Source of the DNA: Pyropia yezoensis
Lineage: Eukaryota > Rhodophyta > Bangiophyceae > Bangiales > Bangiaceae
Reading direction: 5' to 3'
NCBI GenBank assembly: GCA_009829735.1
Contig: CM020618.1
Location: 22,677,346 to 22,741,345, forward strand
DNA: 64,000 bases
Every line of letters begins with the position of its first letter. Position 1 is the stretch's first letter. The translations under genes were made by a program, and so were the position numbers. Under the pieces are notes generated by a model. That model made no database searches, had not been told where the DNA came from, and worked only from the letters and a program-made list of their open reading frames with translations. Positions 31,831-41,442 of this stretch are shown in pieces.

Positions 31831-34800
31831 CTACCCGTCATTAGGCGGCGCCGGCGGCGCCCCCACCGCTACCCCCCTGCCGTCACCCTCGTACTGCCGC
31901 CGCAGGTGGTCGTAGCCGGCGATAACCTCTGGTGACAGCGACGGCGTCGCGGCAGCGGCAGCCACGCGAAGGTCCGCCATTGACACGGTCACCCTCCCCT
32001 TCCCGGCAGCACCGCCGTCGCCATCGTCGCCGCCACCGTCGTCGCCGCCGCCGCCACCGCCGCTACCGCCTGCCGCCTCGTCGTCCGACGCCCAGAGCCA
32101 GGCATCGTCATCCTCCTCCTCCTTTCTGCCGCCATCGTCCCACCAGTTATCCTCCTCCTCGCCATCTGCCTCCCCGTTGGGCCCGCCGCCCTCACTGTCG
32201 TCGCTGTCGCCGTCGCCCGCCTGAGCCACCACCCGCTCCGCGGCGGCAGCCCACGCGGCCTTGACCACCCCCGCCAGGTCGGCGCCACTAAACCCCCGGC
32301 CCGCCAGCTCCCCCCCCAACACCTCCAGGTCCACGTCCCCCCCCATGCATACATCCCGTGCCGCGGCGGCAAGCACCCCCGCGACCGCCTCCGCCCCCGA
32401 CGGAAGGCCCACGTACACCCGCCCGCCGAGGCGGCCGGGTATCAGCAGCGCCGGGTCCACCAGGTCGGGCCGGTTGGTCGCGGCGACCACAAACACGTCG
32501 GCGGCAGCGTCCATCTCGGTGAGCAGCGTTGACACGACCCGCCCCGACACACCACTCCCATCACCCCCGCCGCCACCCCCGCCGGCAGCACGCGCCGGGG
32601 CCAGGGCGTCCACCTCATCCAGGAAGAGCACCGCCGGCGCCGCCGACCGGCACGCTCGGAATACGCGGCGCACCCCGGCCTCGGCCTCGCCAATGTACGG
32701 CGACAGCACCGCCGCAGCGTTGACGGCAAGAAAGGGGGCGGCGGTTGCGGCGGCGAGCGCCCGCGCGAGTAGCGTCTTGCCCGTCCCAGGCGGGCCGTAC
32801 AGCAGCACCCCAGACCGCCGAGGCGCGCCAGGCGGGTACAGGTCGGGCCGCTCCAGCGGTACTGCCCACGCGGCGAGTAGGGCGGCCAGCCCCGGGGGGG
32901 CGCCACCAACGGCGGCCAGCGGCACCGCCGCGGCGGCGGTGGTGGCGGCCGTCCTGGGGGGGGCCGCCCCGGCGGGAGGGACCACCCGCGCCGCCAGCGC
33001 CGCAACGGTCGCCTCCACTGGGGGGGGGAAGGGCGGGCCCAGTAGCGCGAGTGACAGGTCGGGCAGCGTCGTGCCGGGCGGCAGCAGCCGGGCAAGCGCG
33101 ATAATGTCGGCCGCGCATCGGCCCGGCAGGAGGCGCCGCAGGTGCGCCGCCACGTCGGCTGCCGACGGTGCAGGCAGCGTGAGGACGGTAGGAAAGAGGG
33201 CGGTGAGGGGGAGCGCCGGCCCGGGGCCCGCCCCGTCGGGGGAGGCGGCCGGCTCGGGCGGCCGCCCGTCGTCACCGCCGCCATCCTCGTCCTCCCCCTC
33301 GTCGCCGCCGCCCCCCCCGCCCCCCTCATCCGCCACGCCCACCACCACTACCCACCCGTCGCCCGTGGCGGAGCGCGGAAACGCCGGCGGGTCACCCGCC
33401 ACGTCGGCCCACCCGCCGCCAACGACGCCGCCCCCCCGGTAGCGCGCGGGGGCGACCAGCTCGGCAATGGCACGGCCGACTCCCCCGCCGGCAACAGACA
33501 CCCCCTCGGTGAGCCCCCCCCCCACCCCCCCCACTAGCAGTACGCACCCGCCTCGCACGGCCGCCGCCGCCGCGGCGGCGGAGCGCACCCCCCCCACCCC
33601 CCCCACCGCCGCCTCGACCCCCACCAGCGGGAGCCCCGCCGCCGCGGCGGCCGCCGCCACCACCGCCCGTTTGCCAACCCCCCACGGCCCGACGAGGAGT
33701 ACCGGCGGGCCACCTGCGCGGGCGCCACCCGCTGCTGCTGCCGCCAGGCGGGTCACCGTGTCCCGGTGGGCGGCCGGCAGACCCCCCCGCCCCCCTGCGT
33801 CGTCGCCCGCAGCGTGCGCCGGCAGGAGCGTGCGAGGTGGGGGGGGCGTGGCGACCAGCCGCGTCCGCCGCGGGTGAACTGCCGCCCACCCCGTCCACGG
33901 GCGGCCACCGCGGACCGTCACGGAGGTGACGGTGACGGCAGAGGGGGGCGGGGCGGTGGCGGCTGCCCACGCGCGAGACGCGGCGGTCCACCCACCGTCG
34001 GGGGAAGGAAGTGACGGAGCGGCTGCTGGAGGGGGCACTACCGGCGGAGGCGGGTGCACCCCGGCATATACGACGCCGCGGGCGGGCACGCCAGTGGCGG
34101 CGGGCCAGCCCGGGTCACCCCCGATAGCGGCGCCAAACGCCACCCCCCCGCCGGCGGCAAAGAGGGCGGCCACCCGCTCCGCGTCGCCCGCCACCGTCAC
34201 CGACTCGGCAACGGGGAGGGCGATACTCGTCAGGGTCACGGGAGCGGCAGCAGCGGCAGAGCCGCCACCGCTATCGCCGCCGACACCACCAGCCGCGGCG
34301 GCCACAAGGGACGGGGGCGCCCAGGCGGTGACGGCGCTGGTGTCCGCCTCGGCCACCGCGGCCGCCGCTGGCGGCGTGCCGAGGCGCACCAGCACCGCCG
34401 CGGCGGGGGGCGGCAGGTGCAGCAGCGCGTAGGGCGGCGACGCGAGGGCGGCGGGTGCCCCCGCAGCGGCGACCAGCACAGTTGGGTTGGGGTGCGGGGG
34501 AGGAGGGGTTGGGGGGGGGGGGAGCGCCCGCAGGTAGACCGTGGGGGGGGAGGGGGGGGGGGGAGAGTCCTTTGCACTGGCAGCTGACGCGGCCGCGTCT
34601 GCTTGAGGTGGGGTAGCGGTGGGGGGGAGCACCGCCGGTGGGTGCCCCGTGGCACGGGGGGGGGGGCGAGATACTCCCGTCACCACATTCGCCGCCACCG
34701 CCGCCACCGTCTTCACCGCTGCATCGGTCGTTGGCGTCGACGTTGCCTCTGCCGCCGCGCCATCAGAGACGAAAGGGGGCACGGTGGGACTCGCACGGGG

Positions 34801-34848
34801 GGATGAGCCGCCCTTCGGTAGCGACGGCCGCGTTGTGGGGGACGTCAT
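31831..34848 (-). CDS. PEX6: Peroxin-6, double AAA ATPase
   Basis: A 1005-aa AAA-type ATPase with two modules. The first P-loop is degenerate (GPWGVGKR, 387-394) and lacks an obvious Walker B acidic pair. The second is canonical: GPPGTGKT (685-692), FLDEVDAL with D744/E745, and the second region of homology ATNRPDLVDPALLIPGR. A weak D1 with a strong D2, and an end reading SPEVIAGYDHLRRQYEG, fit PEX6, which with PEX1 pulls the import receptor PEX5 from the peroxisome membrane. An acidic insert (GDSDDSEGG ... DDDAWLWASDDE) sits before the C-terminus. The usual LLRPGR is ALLIPGR, so the first Arg of that motif is Ile. The ATG at 34848 opens a Pro/Ala-rich N-terminal region. PEX1 or a CDC48 relative are alternatives. 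Confidence 0.72.
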   Translation of the reverse strand: MTSPTTRPSLPKGGSSPRASPTVPPFVSDGAAAEATSTPTTDAAVKTVAAVAANVVTGVSRPPPRATGHPPAVLPPTATPPQADAAASAASAKDSPPPPSPPTVYLRALPPPPTPPPPHPNPTVLVAAAGAPAALASPPYALLHLPPPAAAVLVRLGTPPAAAAVAEADTSAVTAWAPPSLVAAAAGGVGGDSGGGSAAAAAPVTLTSIALPVAESVTVAGDAERVAALFAAGGGVAFGAAIGGDPGWPAATGVPARGVVYAGVHPPPPVVPPPAAAPSLPSPDGGWTAASRAWAAATAPPPSAVTVTSVTVRGGRPWTGWAAVHPRRTRLVATPPPPRTLLPAHAAGDDAGGRGGLPAAHRDTVTRLAAAAAGGARAGGPPVLLVGPWGVGKRAVVAAAAAAAGLPLVGVEAAVGGVGGVRSAAAAAAAVRGGCVLLVGGVGGGLTEGVSVAGGGVGRAIAELVAPARYRGGGVVGGGWADVAGDPPAFPRSATGDGWVVVVGVADEGGGGGGGDEGEDEDGGGDDGRPPEPAASPDGAGPGPALPLTALFPTVLTLPAPSAADVAAHLRRLLPGRCAADIIALARLLPPGTTLPDLSLALLGPPFPPPVEATVAALAARVVPPAGAAPPRTAATTAAAAVPLAAVGGAPPGLAALLAAWAVPLERPDLYPPGAPRRSGVLLYGPPGTGKTLLARALAAATAAPFLAVNAAAVLSPYIGEAEAGVRRVFRACRSAAPAVLFLDEVDALAPARAAGGGGGGGDGSGVSGRVVSTLLTEMDAAADVFVVAATNRPDLVDPALLIPGRLGGRVYVGLPSGAEAVAGVLAAAARDVCMGGDVDLEVLGGELAGRGFSGADLAGVVKAAWAAAAERVVAQAGDGDSDDSEGGGPNGEADGEEEDNWWDDGGRKEEEDDDAWLWASDDEAAGGSGGGGGGDDGGGDDGDGGAAGKGRVTVSMADLRVAAAAATPSLSPEVIAGYDHLRRQYEGDGRGVAVGAPPAPPNDG

Positions 34849-35072
34849 TGTGGGGGGTTAGCATGCATCCTTGGGTGAAGGGCGGGGAGGAATGGGCGGC
34901 GAGAGGAGGCGGACGGAAAGGGATGGGAAGAGGGAGCATACGGGGCCGGGGGAGAGAGAGAGCGAGACACTGCGGGGTTGGCAAAGAGAGAGAGCGTGAC
35001 ACTGCGGGGATAGCAAAGATCTTCTTGGAAAAATACGTGCCAAGGTCAGCCAAGTTGGGCTAAAAATACGTG
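34849..35072. repeat. Purine-rich upstream region with a 32-bp tandem duplication
   Basis: Two copies of a unit GAGAGAGAGCG.GACACTGCGGGG...GCAAA at about 34952-35017 lie between the PEX6 start and the tRNA-Gln gene. Confidence 0.7.
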
Positions 35073-35189
35073 TGGTCCTGGCGAGGACTTCAAGGTACTA
35101 TCTTTCGACGACGATATCAAGCTCCGCTCGTTTGAACTCGCGATCTCCGCATTCAAAGTGCGGCGTGATCACCACTACACCACAGGACC
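35073..35189 (-). tRNA. trnQ-UUG: tRNA-Gln(UUG) with a ~44-nt intron in the T-loop
   Basis: Read on the minus strand from 35189: acceptor GGTCCTG, D-arm, anticodon stem CCGCA with loop CTTTGAA (anticodon TTG at 35154-35156) and TGCGG, variable AGATC, T-stem GCGAG (35141-35137). After TTCAA(A) the T-loop is interrupted; T-stem partner CTCGC (35085-35081), acceptor partner CAGGACC (35080-35074) and discriminator A (35073) follow 44 nt later than normal. All 7 acceptor, 5 anticodon and 5 T-stem pairs are perfect once about 35087-35131 is removed. The intron starts and ends in a TTCAA/TTGAA pairing that could form a bulge-helix-bulge site for tRNA endonuclease. A T5 run (35066-35062) serves as Pol III terminator. 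There is no intron at the canonical position 37/38. Confidence 0.87.
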
Positions 35190-36211
35190 ACTCAGATGCT
35201 GTCGAGCTTCATTTTGTGCTTGTTTTTATTCAAAGCGTTATGTTCTCGAAAAAAGACCTAATGTTCGTACTTACGGACGTAGCCAGACGCTCTCCTCTCC
35301 GAGACTGAGAGAAACTTCACTGATGGCAATGCTTGTCCTACTCACCACCATCTCATGGGTTTTTCATCGTATGGCCTCCCCCGCACCCGTTGTCCTCGTG
35401 CTCAGCAGCGGAGCTCTTGCCCTGGAGATCAGTGACACAAAACTGAGATTGACACCGTGAAGAGACGCAGACGTTAAAGGAACACTCGTCAGAAGCACAC
35501 AGAGTACGGCCAAAAGCTGAGGTCGTCGTTGGGGTGGGAGCTAACAGGTGAACGTGGCAGTCAAAAAAAGAAAAAAAACCATGCTCCCAACATCACCCTC
35601 TCAGGCACCCATCCTATCCACAAGAAATTACGTTTCCATGAGCACCCTTATGGTACAGCCCAGCCTGGCTCGAGCCATTCGAATAGATTAGCGTGGTTGT
35701 GGCTTCGCTGAAGTCGACACGATTCAGCTCACAGCTTGCAGTCCGTAGCACTGCGAGTAGTACAATGCAGCAACCGATGGTTGTCCAGGCCAGGTCGCCC
35801 GCCACCGAGCCAGGCCACTTGTGAAGCTGTTGCGGAAGCTCCTCCGCACATGCAATGACTCTGTCATCACGAGTGAGGGGAGGGCAGGTTGTCGCCGGGA
35901 GACTTCTTTTTGGCGCGCTCACGACGCGATGCGAGGTTGGCGGAGGGCCTATCAGCTGCACTGGACACATGTTTAGTGCCAACCAGACTGGCCTTGACGT
36001 ACAGCGCAGAAGGAGCAGGAGAGTCAAGAAGCGGCTCGGGAGAGCGTCCAAGAGCGTCAACCGCAGTACGCGCAAGGCAGCTTCATTGACGTGACCCTTC
36101 TCGTCGCGCGACCTTTGATAGCCAGTCTAAAGTTTAGTCTTGTCTGCTTGAAATGATGACTCTACGTTGGAGTGTATACTAATTCACTTTTGAAATGCCC
36201 AGCGTCAGCTA
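35190..36211. other. Spacer between two divergent tRNA genes
   Basis: About 1 kb of moderate GC. Open frames near 35614-36075 on the minus strand lack an ATG at a sensible place and show no domain. No gene is supported. Confidence 0.5.
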
Positions 36212-36300
36212 GGGCCTGTGGCAAAATTGGATTGTTCAGCACCAGTGAACGCGCTTGACTACGAATCAAGAGATTGCAGGTTCGAGTCCTGCCAGGCTCG
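36212..36300 (+). tRNA. trnR-ACG: tRNA-Arg(ACG) with a ~15-nt insertion (intron) in the D-arm
   Basis: Acceptor GGGCCTG (36212-36218) pairs with CAGGCTC (36293-36299, one G-U), discriminator G36300. Anticodon stem CTTGA/TCAAG holds loop CTACGAA with ACG at 36261-36263. T-arm GCAGG-TTCGAGT-CCTGC is perfect. The gene is 89 nt where 73-74 are expected. The excess lies in the D-arm, where GTTCA-GCACCAG-TGAAC forms an extra hairpin between GGAT and ACGCG. Removing about 15 nt there gives a normal-length arm, although the resulting D-stem is weak (an A-C mismatch), so the exact splice points are uncertain. TTTT at 36307-36310 is the terminator. D-arm introns are known from Cyanidioschyzon nuclear tRNAs. 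Confidence 0.85.
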
Positions 36301-36738
36301 TTCAACTTTTGCCAAATGTGGCTGGCTGGATGCTGCACGGGCGCGTCTCAATCGAATATGTGCTTGTACACCGTGGACAGACTTTTTCTTAATCTTTTCA
36401 TAGTATTCTGTACCTACAGTACTTGATCTCTGGCCGAAAGCCCAACACACGCGGTTGGGGGGATTGTGTCTACGGGGCACACTGGGTTTGCACCTCGCTG
36501 CTGTGGGCACACGCGCCGGGGACGTGGCTTCGCACCCCCACCCCTCCCCACAGGTGGAGTGCCCCCCGACAGCGGTTCCCCATATAGACTGACCGGCGAG
36601 ATGCGGCCTCCCGCTCCTGTTTCTCCCCTCTGTGCCTCCATTGGCGACCCCCGTCCTGCCTCCTCGTAAAGGATGCTTTGGTGCCCGCCTGACCCCTACC
36701 CTCACTCTCCCCCGTGTTTTCTTTCAACACTGCCCACC
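36301..36738. other. tRNA-Arg 3' flank and K+ channel upstream region
   Basis: Holds the tRNA terminator and, from about 36570, pyrimidine-rich DNA before the channel start. An in-frame ATG at 36673 could extend the channel protein by 22 residues. Confidence 0.5.
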
Positions 36739-38184
36739 ATGGCCCCCGACCACCTGGGTGCCACCATCCGCGGCCGCGCCCGCCACCCGCTGCCCCACGC
36801 TCCATCCATGACCCTGCTCTTTGTCCCTGCATCGACCTACCCCTTTGCCCTCCCCCGCAGCGCCGCCCGGACTGTCCGCCGTCGACCGCTTCCGCTACCT
36901 CCATCATGCCCTTCACCCCCTCCCGGCCAGCGGCGCCAGATGGGCTGCCAGGCTCCTTCGCCAGCCCCTGCGGACCGCCGCGGCCACCCACCTTCCACTG
37001 CGGCCAGCCCGGCTGTGGCAACCACCGGGTGCGGTGACTCTGGCGGCTCCCCCCGGTTGACAGGGGCGGCTGCTTCGTCGCCGGCGCCCGCCTTGCCCCC
37101 CCCGTCCTCCTCTCCCCCTCCTGACAGTGAGCGGTCGGGGTGGTCGTGGCGGTCGGTGCGGTCGTGGCGCCCACCGCCAGTGGCTGGTGCCGTTGCAGCC
37201 GTGGCGGTTCACTTGCTGGTGGGGGCGGTACTGTACACCTACCTGGCCGCCCCCGAGGCGGGGGCGGTGGCGGCGGGGGATGCAGCGGCGACGGGTGTAG
37301 CGGCCGCGGCTGGCGACGGCGGTTCCTGGGAGCGGCCGTCCCTCCTCGACGGCCTCTATTGGGCCGTCTCCACGGCCACGACAGTTGGGTATGGCGACTT
37401 TGTGGCCACCACGGCCGCGTCCAAGCTGTTTGTGTGCGCTTACGTGGTGGTGAGTGTGGGCGCCGTCGGCACTGTTCTCAGCAGTCTGGTGGACCGGCTG
37501 GCAGAGCGGCAGCAGCGGCTGCTGCTGGCCGCCTCTGATGCAGCCGCGCGCCTGTCCCCGGCTGCAGCCCGGGCGGCGGCGTCGGCGGCAGCGTCTGCGG
37601 TGGAGGCGAGCGGCATTCCCACTGGCAGTGGGGAAAGCTCCCCGTCGGATGGGGGGGGTGAGTGGGGATGCGCGCAGGTGCAGGCCCTGCGGCAGGCTTT
37701 TGCCGCGTCGGCGTTTGCGTTTGCTCTCACCGCCCTTGTCGGGGGTCTTGTATTTAGTAACCTCCTCTCCCTCTCTCCCATTGATACCCTCTACTTTCTG
37801 GTGGTGACCGCCAGCACGTTGGGCTATGGGGACGTGGTGCCCCAATCGGTGGCCGGCAAGGCTTTTGCCATTGGGTGGCTGCTGGTCGCCTCCCTCGGCT
37901 TTGCCCGCACCGTAGCTGACGGGGTGGAGTGGCGGCTGGGGGTGGGCCAGGCAAAGCTCCGTGCGCGGCTGCTGGCCGACCGGATGAGCACGGCGGACTT
38001 CGTCGCGGCCGACACGGACGGGGATGGAGTGATTGACGAAACCGAGTACCTCGCTGCCGTCCTGGTCGGGCTCGGCAAGACGTCTTCGGAGGAGGTGGCG
38101 GCCATCCGCCGTCGGTTTGCAGAACTGGATGCTGACGGGAGTGGAGGGCTTGACGCGGACGAGGTGGCGCTCTTTGACGATTAA
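36739..38184 (+). CDS. Two-pore-domain K+ channel with two EF hands (TPK-like)
   Basis: A 481-aa membrane protein with the plant/algal TPK layout. After a ~140-residue Pro/Arg-rich N-terminus come TM1 (VAGAVAAVAVHLLVGAVLYTYL), pore 1 with filter TTVGYGD (214-220), TM2 (CAYVVVSVGAVGTVLSSLV), TM3 (AFAFALTALVGGLVF), pore 2 with STLGYGD (359-365) and TM4 (AIGWLLVASLGFARTVAD). The C-terminus has two canonical EF-hand loops, DTDGDGVIDETE (425-436) and DADGSGGLDADE (464-475), so Ca2+ gating is likely. Plant TPKs sit in the vacuolar membrane; the long basic N-terminus here might instead be an organelle leader. I chose the ATG at 36739 for its ACCATGG context; 36673 is the alternative. Confidence 0.9.
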   Translation: MAPDHLGATIRGRARHPLPHAPSMTLLFVPASTYPFALPRSAARTVRRRPLPLPPSCPSPPPGQRRQMGCQAPSPAPADRRGHPPSTAASPAVATTGCGDSGGSPRLTGAAASSPAPALPPPSSSPPPDSERSGWSWRSVRSWRPPPVAGAVAAVAVHLLVGAVLYTYLAAPEAGAVAAGDAAATGVAAAAGDGGSWERPSLLDGLYWAVSTATTVGYGDFVATTAASKLFVCAYVVVSVGAVGTVLSSLVDRLAERQQRLLLAASDAAARLSPAAARAAASAAASAVEASGIPTGSGESSPSDGGGEWGCAQVQALRQAFAASAFAFALTALVGGLVFSNLLSLSPIDTLYFLVVTASTLGYGDVVPQSVAGKAFAIGWLLVASLGFARTVADGVEWRLGVGQAKLRARLLADRMSTADFVAADTDGDGVIDETEYLAAVLVGLGKTSSEEVAAIRRRFAELDADGSGGLDADEVALFDD

Positions 38185-38728
38185 GACCCCTGACTGAAGG
38201 GGCGGGGGGCGTTGCGGAAGGCCCGGGCGGGGGGGGAGTGAGCCTCTAAACCCTCCACAAGGCACAGTTAGTGGCACCCACAGGCATTAGGCCAGACCAC
38301 CGCAACGACCTCCCCCTGATGAGGGCTCGGCGGACTGTCACCGCTCTGCCAGCCCGCGGGTCCGCTCGCGCTTTTTTTTTCTGTGTATCCTCTCGTGTCA
38401 AGCTGCAGTGGTAGCGACTGATGCTACGGAGGCTGGGCCAGAGGCAGGCTTCTCACCAAAACCGTCGTGGCTCTTCGCTGCGGTACATAGACGCTGCGTG
38501 TCGGGTAGAGGCGGCGGCGGGGGCGCTCTTCGTGCTGCTTTGAGGGGGATAAAGGCAAAGAGGCAAGTGTTAGGAATGTGAAACTGAAGCAAGAGTCAGA
38601 TGAGCCTTTGAGAGGAAAAAACCATTCTTGCCGAGGTTCAGCTCAAGTTTGTCTTCCTATCTAAGCTTCCAAACTTTTACCAGTGAAAAGCCGTGACGGC
38701 GTTCTCATCCCCTCCCCGCTCTCCTTCC
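38185..38728. other. Convergent intergenic spacer
   Basis: A spacer between the K+ channel and the radical SAM gene, with a T-run at 38371-38379. No gene seen. Confidence 0.5.
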
Positions 38729-40114
38729 TCACCCTCCCTTGCCGGGTGCCGTTGCGGCAGCGGCTGCGTCTGCCATGCGGGCCATCTCCTTCCAGTCACC
38801 CACGCTAAACGACGGCGACGCGACGACGTGGGGGATGGGGCTCCCCACCCGCGCCGTCACGTCCACCCCCGCCGCGTCGCTGGTGACGAGCCGCAGCTCC
38901 CGCGCGCGGGCGTGGAGGGCCGTCCCCCGGAGGAGCATCAGCGGCCACGCCACCACCCGCGCGCGGCCGGTGGGGTGGCGGCCGGCGGTGCCGGTGGCCC
39001 AGTCGAGAGAGGCCCCAAACGACGCGACGGTCTGGCCGGGGAGGCCATAGATGAGGCTCACCTCGTAGGGCACCCCCGCCGCGTTGAGGGCGGCGAGGCC
39101 GTCATCCACCCGCCGCATGTTGGCCGGCCGCTCAATCGTCGCCTGCTCGGCGCGCACCACCGTCTGCACCCCAAACTCGAGCGTCACGTCCGCGGTGGCG
39201 CGGAGGCGGAGGACGGCGTCGAGGAAGGCGGGCGTCAGCATCTCGGCACGGCACTGGAGGGAGAGGGCGCCGCGAAAGCCGCCCTCCGACAGCTGGTCGA
39301 GGACGCCCAGGTGCGTCGGCCCCGTGTTGAACGTTGGGTCTGTGACCGCCACGTCGGTGACGGTGCCGTCGACGGAGCGGGCGGCGAGCCAGTCGGCCTC
39401 GGCGGCGACCCGCGAGGGGGGCAGCGACGCCCGCCGGCCGGCCACGTCCTTGTGCGCACAAAAGGCGCAGCGGAAGGGGCAGCCGCGGGACGTCTCCCAG
39501 CGGAGGAACGGCTGCGGCCGCATCCAGCCGGTGAGCAGCGGCGACGTTGCCGCCGCGCCCGTCACGCCTGCCGCTGACGCCGCCGTCACCGACGCGGGGG
39601 TGCCGTCGTCGTCCTCGCCGGCGGGGTGGTAGCCCGCCGGGACGGCCCCGCCGTCGCCGCTGCCCCCCCCCTCCCCGGCGAGGAGCGCCCGGAGCACCCC
39701 CTCCCCCGCGCCGCGTACAAAGCCGGTGGCGGCGGGGTAGGCGCGGGAGAGGTAGTCCCCCGGCGGCGCGTAGGTCACCTGTGGGCCGCCCACGACGATG
39801 GCCGCCCGCGGGTGCGCCGCCGCCAGGGCGGCGACGGCGGGCGCGACCAGCCGCTCTGCCCACACGTACGCGCCAACGCCAATGAGCGGGTCTGGGGTGG
39901 CCGGCTGCACAGCGGCGAGGGCGGTGGGCAGGTCAAAGGCGGGCGCGTTGACGGCGAGCGTGTGTACCGCCACCCGGGGGGTCACGGGCGCGACGGCGGC
40001 GGCGATGGTGGCGTTGGCCAGCGAAACGGGCGGGTCGCGGCCGGGGCGGAGCCAGTCGAGGCCAACCAGGAGCAGCTCCCGGCCGCGCAACGACGGGCGT
40101 GGCAGGCGTGGCAT
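38729..40114 (-). CDS. B12-binding/radical SAM protein
   Basis: A 461-aa protein of the bacterial B12-binding plus radical SAM class. The N-terminal half is a Rossmann-like cobalamin-binding fold (LIGVGAYVWAERLVAPAVAAL, AAIVVGGPQVTYAP). It is followed after an Ala/Gly/Asp-rich insert (about residues 140-185) by a radical SAM barrel starting at FLRWETSRGCPFRCAFCAHKD, with the 4Fe-4S cysteines in CPFRCAFC (212-219). Later blocks EFGVQTV and YEVSLIYGLPGQT are typical of the family. The start is the ATG at 40114; the frame continues upstream without another ATG. The substrate is unknown: such enzymes are often methyltransferases or oxidative cyclases. A bacterial origin of the gene is plausible but unproven. 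Confidence 0.8.
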   Translation of the reverse strand: MPRLPRPSLRGRELLLVGLDWLRPGRDPPVSLANATIAAAVAPVTPRVAVHTLAVNAPAFDLPTALAAVQPATPDPLIGVGAYVWAERLVAPAVAALAAAHPRAAIVVGGPQVTYAPPGDYLSRAYPAATGFVRGAGEGVLRALLAGEGGGSGDGGAVPAGYHPAGEDDDGTPASVTAASAAGVTGAAATSPLLTGWMRPQPFLRWETSRGCPFRCAFCAHKDVAGRRASLPPSRVAAEADWLAARSVDGTVTDVAVTDPTFNTGPTHLGVLDQLSEGGFRGALSLQCRAEMLTPAFLDAVLRLRATADVTLEFGVQTVVRAEQATIERPANMRRVDDGLAALNAAGVPYEVSLIYGLPGQTVASFGASLDWATGTAGRHPTGRARVVAWPLMLLRGTALHARARELRLVTSDAAGVDVTARVGSPIPHVVASPSFSVGDWKEMARMADAAAAATAPGKGG

Positions 40115-41442
40115 GGTGGTGGTGGTGGCACGGGGGCGGAGGTTCCGTCGGGATGGGGGTGGGCTTGGCTGCCACGGCGAAGGAGCTGGGTGGGCGCCGC
40201 TGGGGGGGAGCCACAGGGTTCGAGCGGGTCCGTGGGAAAGGGGCGTGCGCCGTGGGGAGCGAGGCCTGCCGGGAAGCCGGTTGAGCAGCCACTGGCCAGT
40301 GGGGCGCCGTGTCACACAGAGCAAAAAAAAGGGGGGGCGGTGCCACCGTCGGGCGGTCCGAGCACCCGTCCTCAATGGCCACAGCCGCGGCAACGCTGGG
40401 CGGCAAGAGGGCACACGGCACGCTGGGAGGGCAGAGGAGGGAGAGGGGGGAAGGAAGCAGCGCAACGGGGCGGAACAAAGTCGTCATTGTCCACCAGGAC
40501 CGATTTTTTTTTTTGCCCGCCTTGCGCAGCTCCTGTCTGGTACTGGCGCATGCACACACGGCCCCCACCACCGCCGTGTGGTTGTGGTGCGCGAGGAACC
40601 GCCCGACACGCCCGCGGCTGGTCCCTCCCCCCGCCCCCCAGCTACTGTACCGACGGAACGGAAAACGGATGCTGCGGTGGGAGCGGCAAGAGGGGGAGAG
40701 CGGGGAGCACGCGGGGGAAGACGGGGAACCGACGGGCGGGGGTCCGCCCGTGGCCTCGCCGTGCCCCTTGGCGCCAGGTGCTCTTGCCCCGTCTCCGCCT
40801 CCCGCCCCCTGCGTGGTGACCAACCGGCGAGGGTGGGCGCACAGAGCACTGGGTGGGTGGGAGGGCAGGGGCGGCTCGCGACGCAGCCTTGGCCCAGTCG
40901 TCGCTACCACCGCGGCGGTGCTGAGGCGTGTGGGCTGAGCTCGTACGGGATCCACTACTCCTCGTTATTAAGAAGTCTTGAAAGTTTTGATATGTTTTGT
41001 GCTATCATGGCATCGATGCCACGTTGCTCTTCCTAGATGCATGCCGCCTTTGACATACATACATGTACCTGGCTGCCGCCGGCATCCCCCCTCCCCTTCT
41101 CCGGAGACCCGCCATTGGCTGCCGCCGGCACCCCCCCCCCTCCCCCCCCCCCTCCCCCCCCCCCTCTCCCCCTCCCCGCCTCCCAGGACGCTGTTCGTAG
41201 GGCGCGCTCTTGACCTTGCCCATCCGAGCGTGTGATGTGGCGCGCGCCTCTGTGGTGCGTCTAGCTTTGGGGGCCGAGCCGCCCGCCCTTGGCCCGCCCG
41301 CCCCCGGCGGCGCCTCTGGCGCCGCGGCCCCATTCCCCACCGCCACCCCCAGTCTGCCCCCCCGCAGACCATTCTCCTCTGCTCATCCCCCTCGCTCCCC
41401 CCCCCCCCCCTCCCCGCCACCTTCTGCGGACACTTTTTCATC
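40115..41442. other. Shared upstream region of radical SAM gene and TAF6
   Basis: A divergent intergenic region. It contains T-runs at 40505-40514 and CT/C-rich runs at 41130-41175 and 41398-41412. A short duplication TGGCTGCCGCCGGCA occurs near 41070 and 41118. ORFs of up to about 400 codons here are composition shadows. No gene is supported. Confidence 0.5.

Noticed and set aside
35614-36075. 153-codon minus-strand ORF between the tRNAs
   Set aside because: No ATG at its start, no domain, and only a weak hydrophobic stretch.
40213-40235. Possible tRNA T-arm (GGGTTCGAGC)
   Set aside because: No matching T-stem partner, anticodon arm or acceptor stem around it.
39626-41036. 397- and 412-codon plus-strand ORFs opposite and beside the radical SAM gene
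   Set aside because: Composition shadows; the radical SAM motifs on the other strand are unambiguous.
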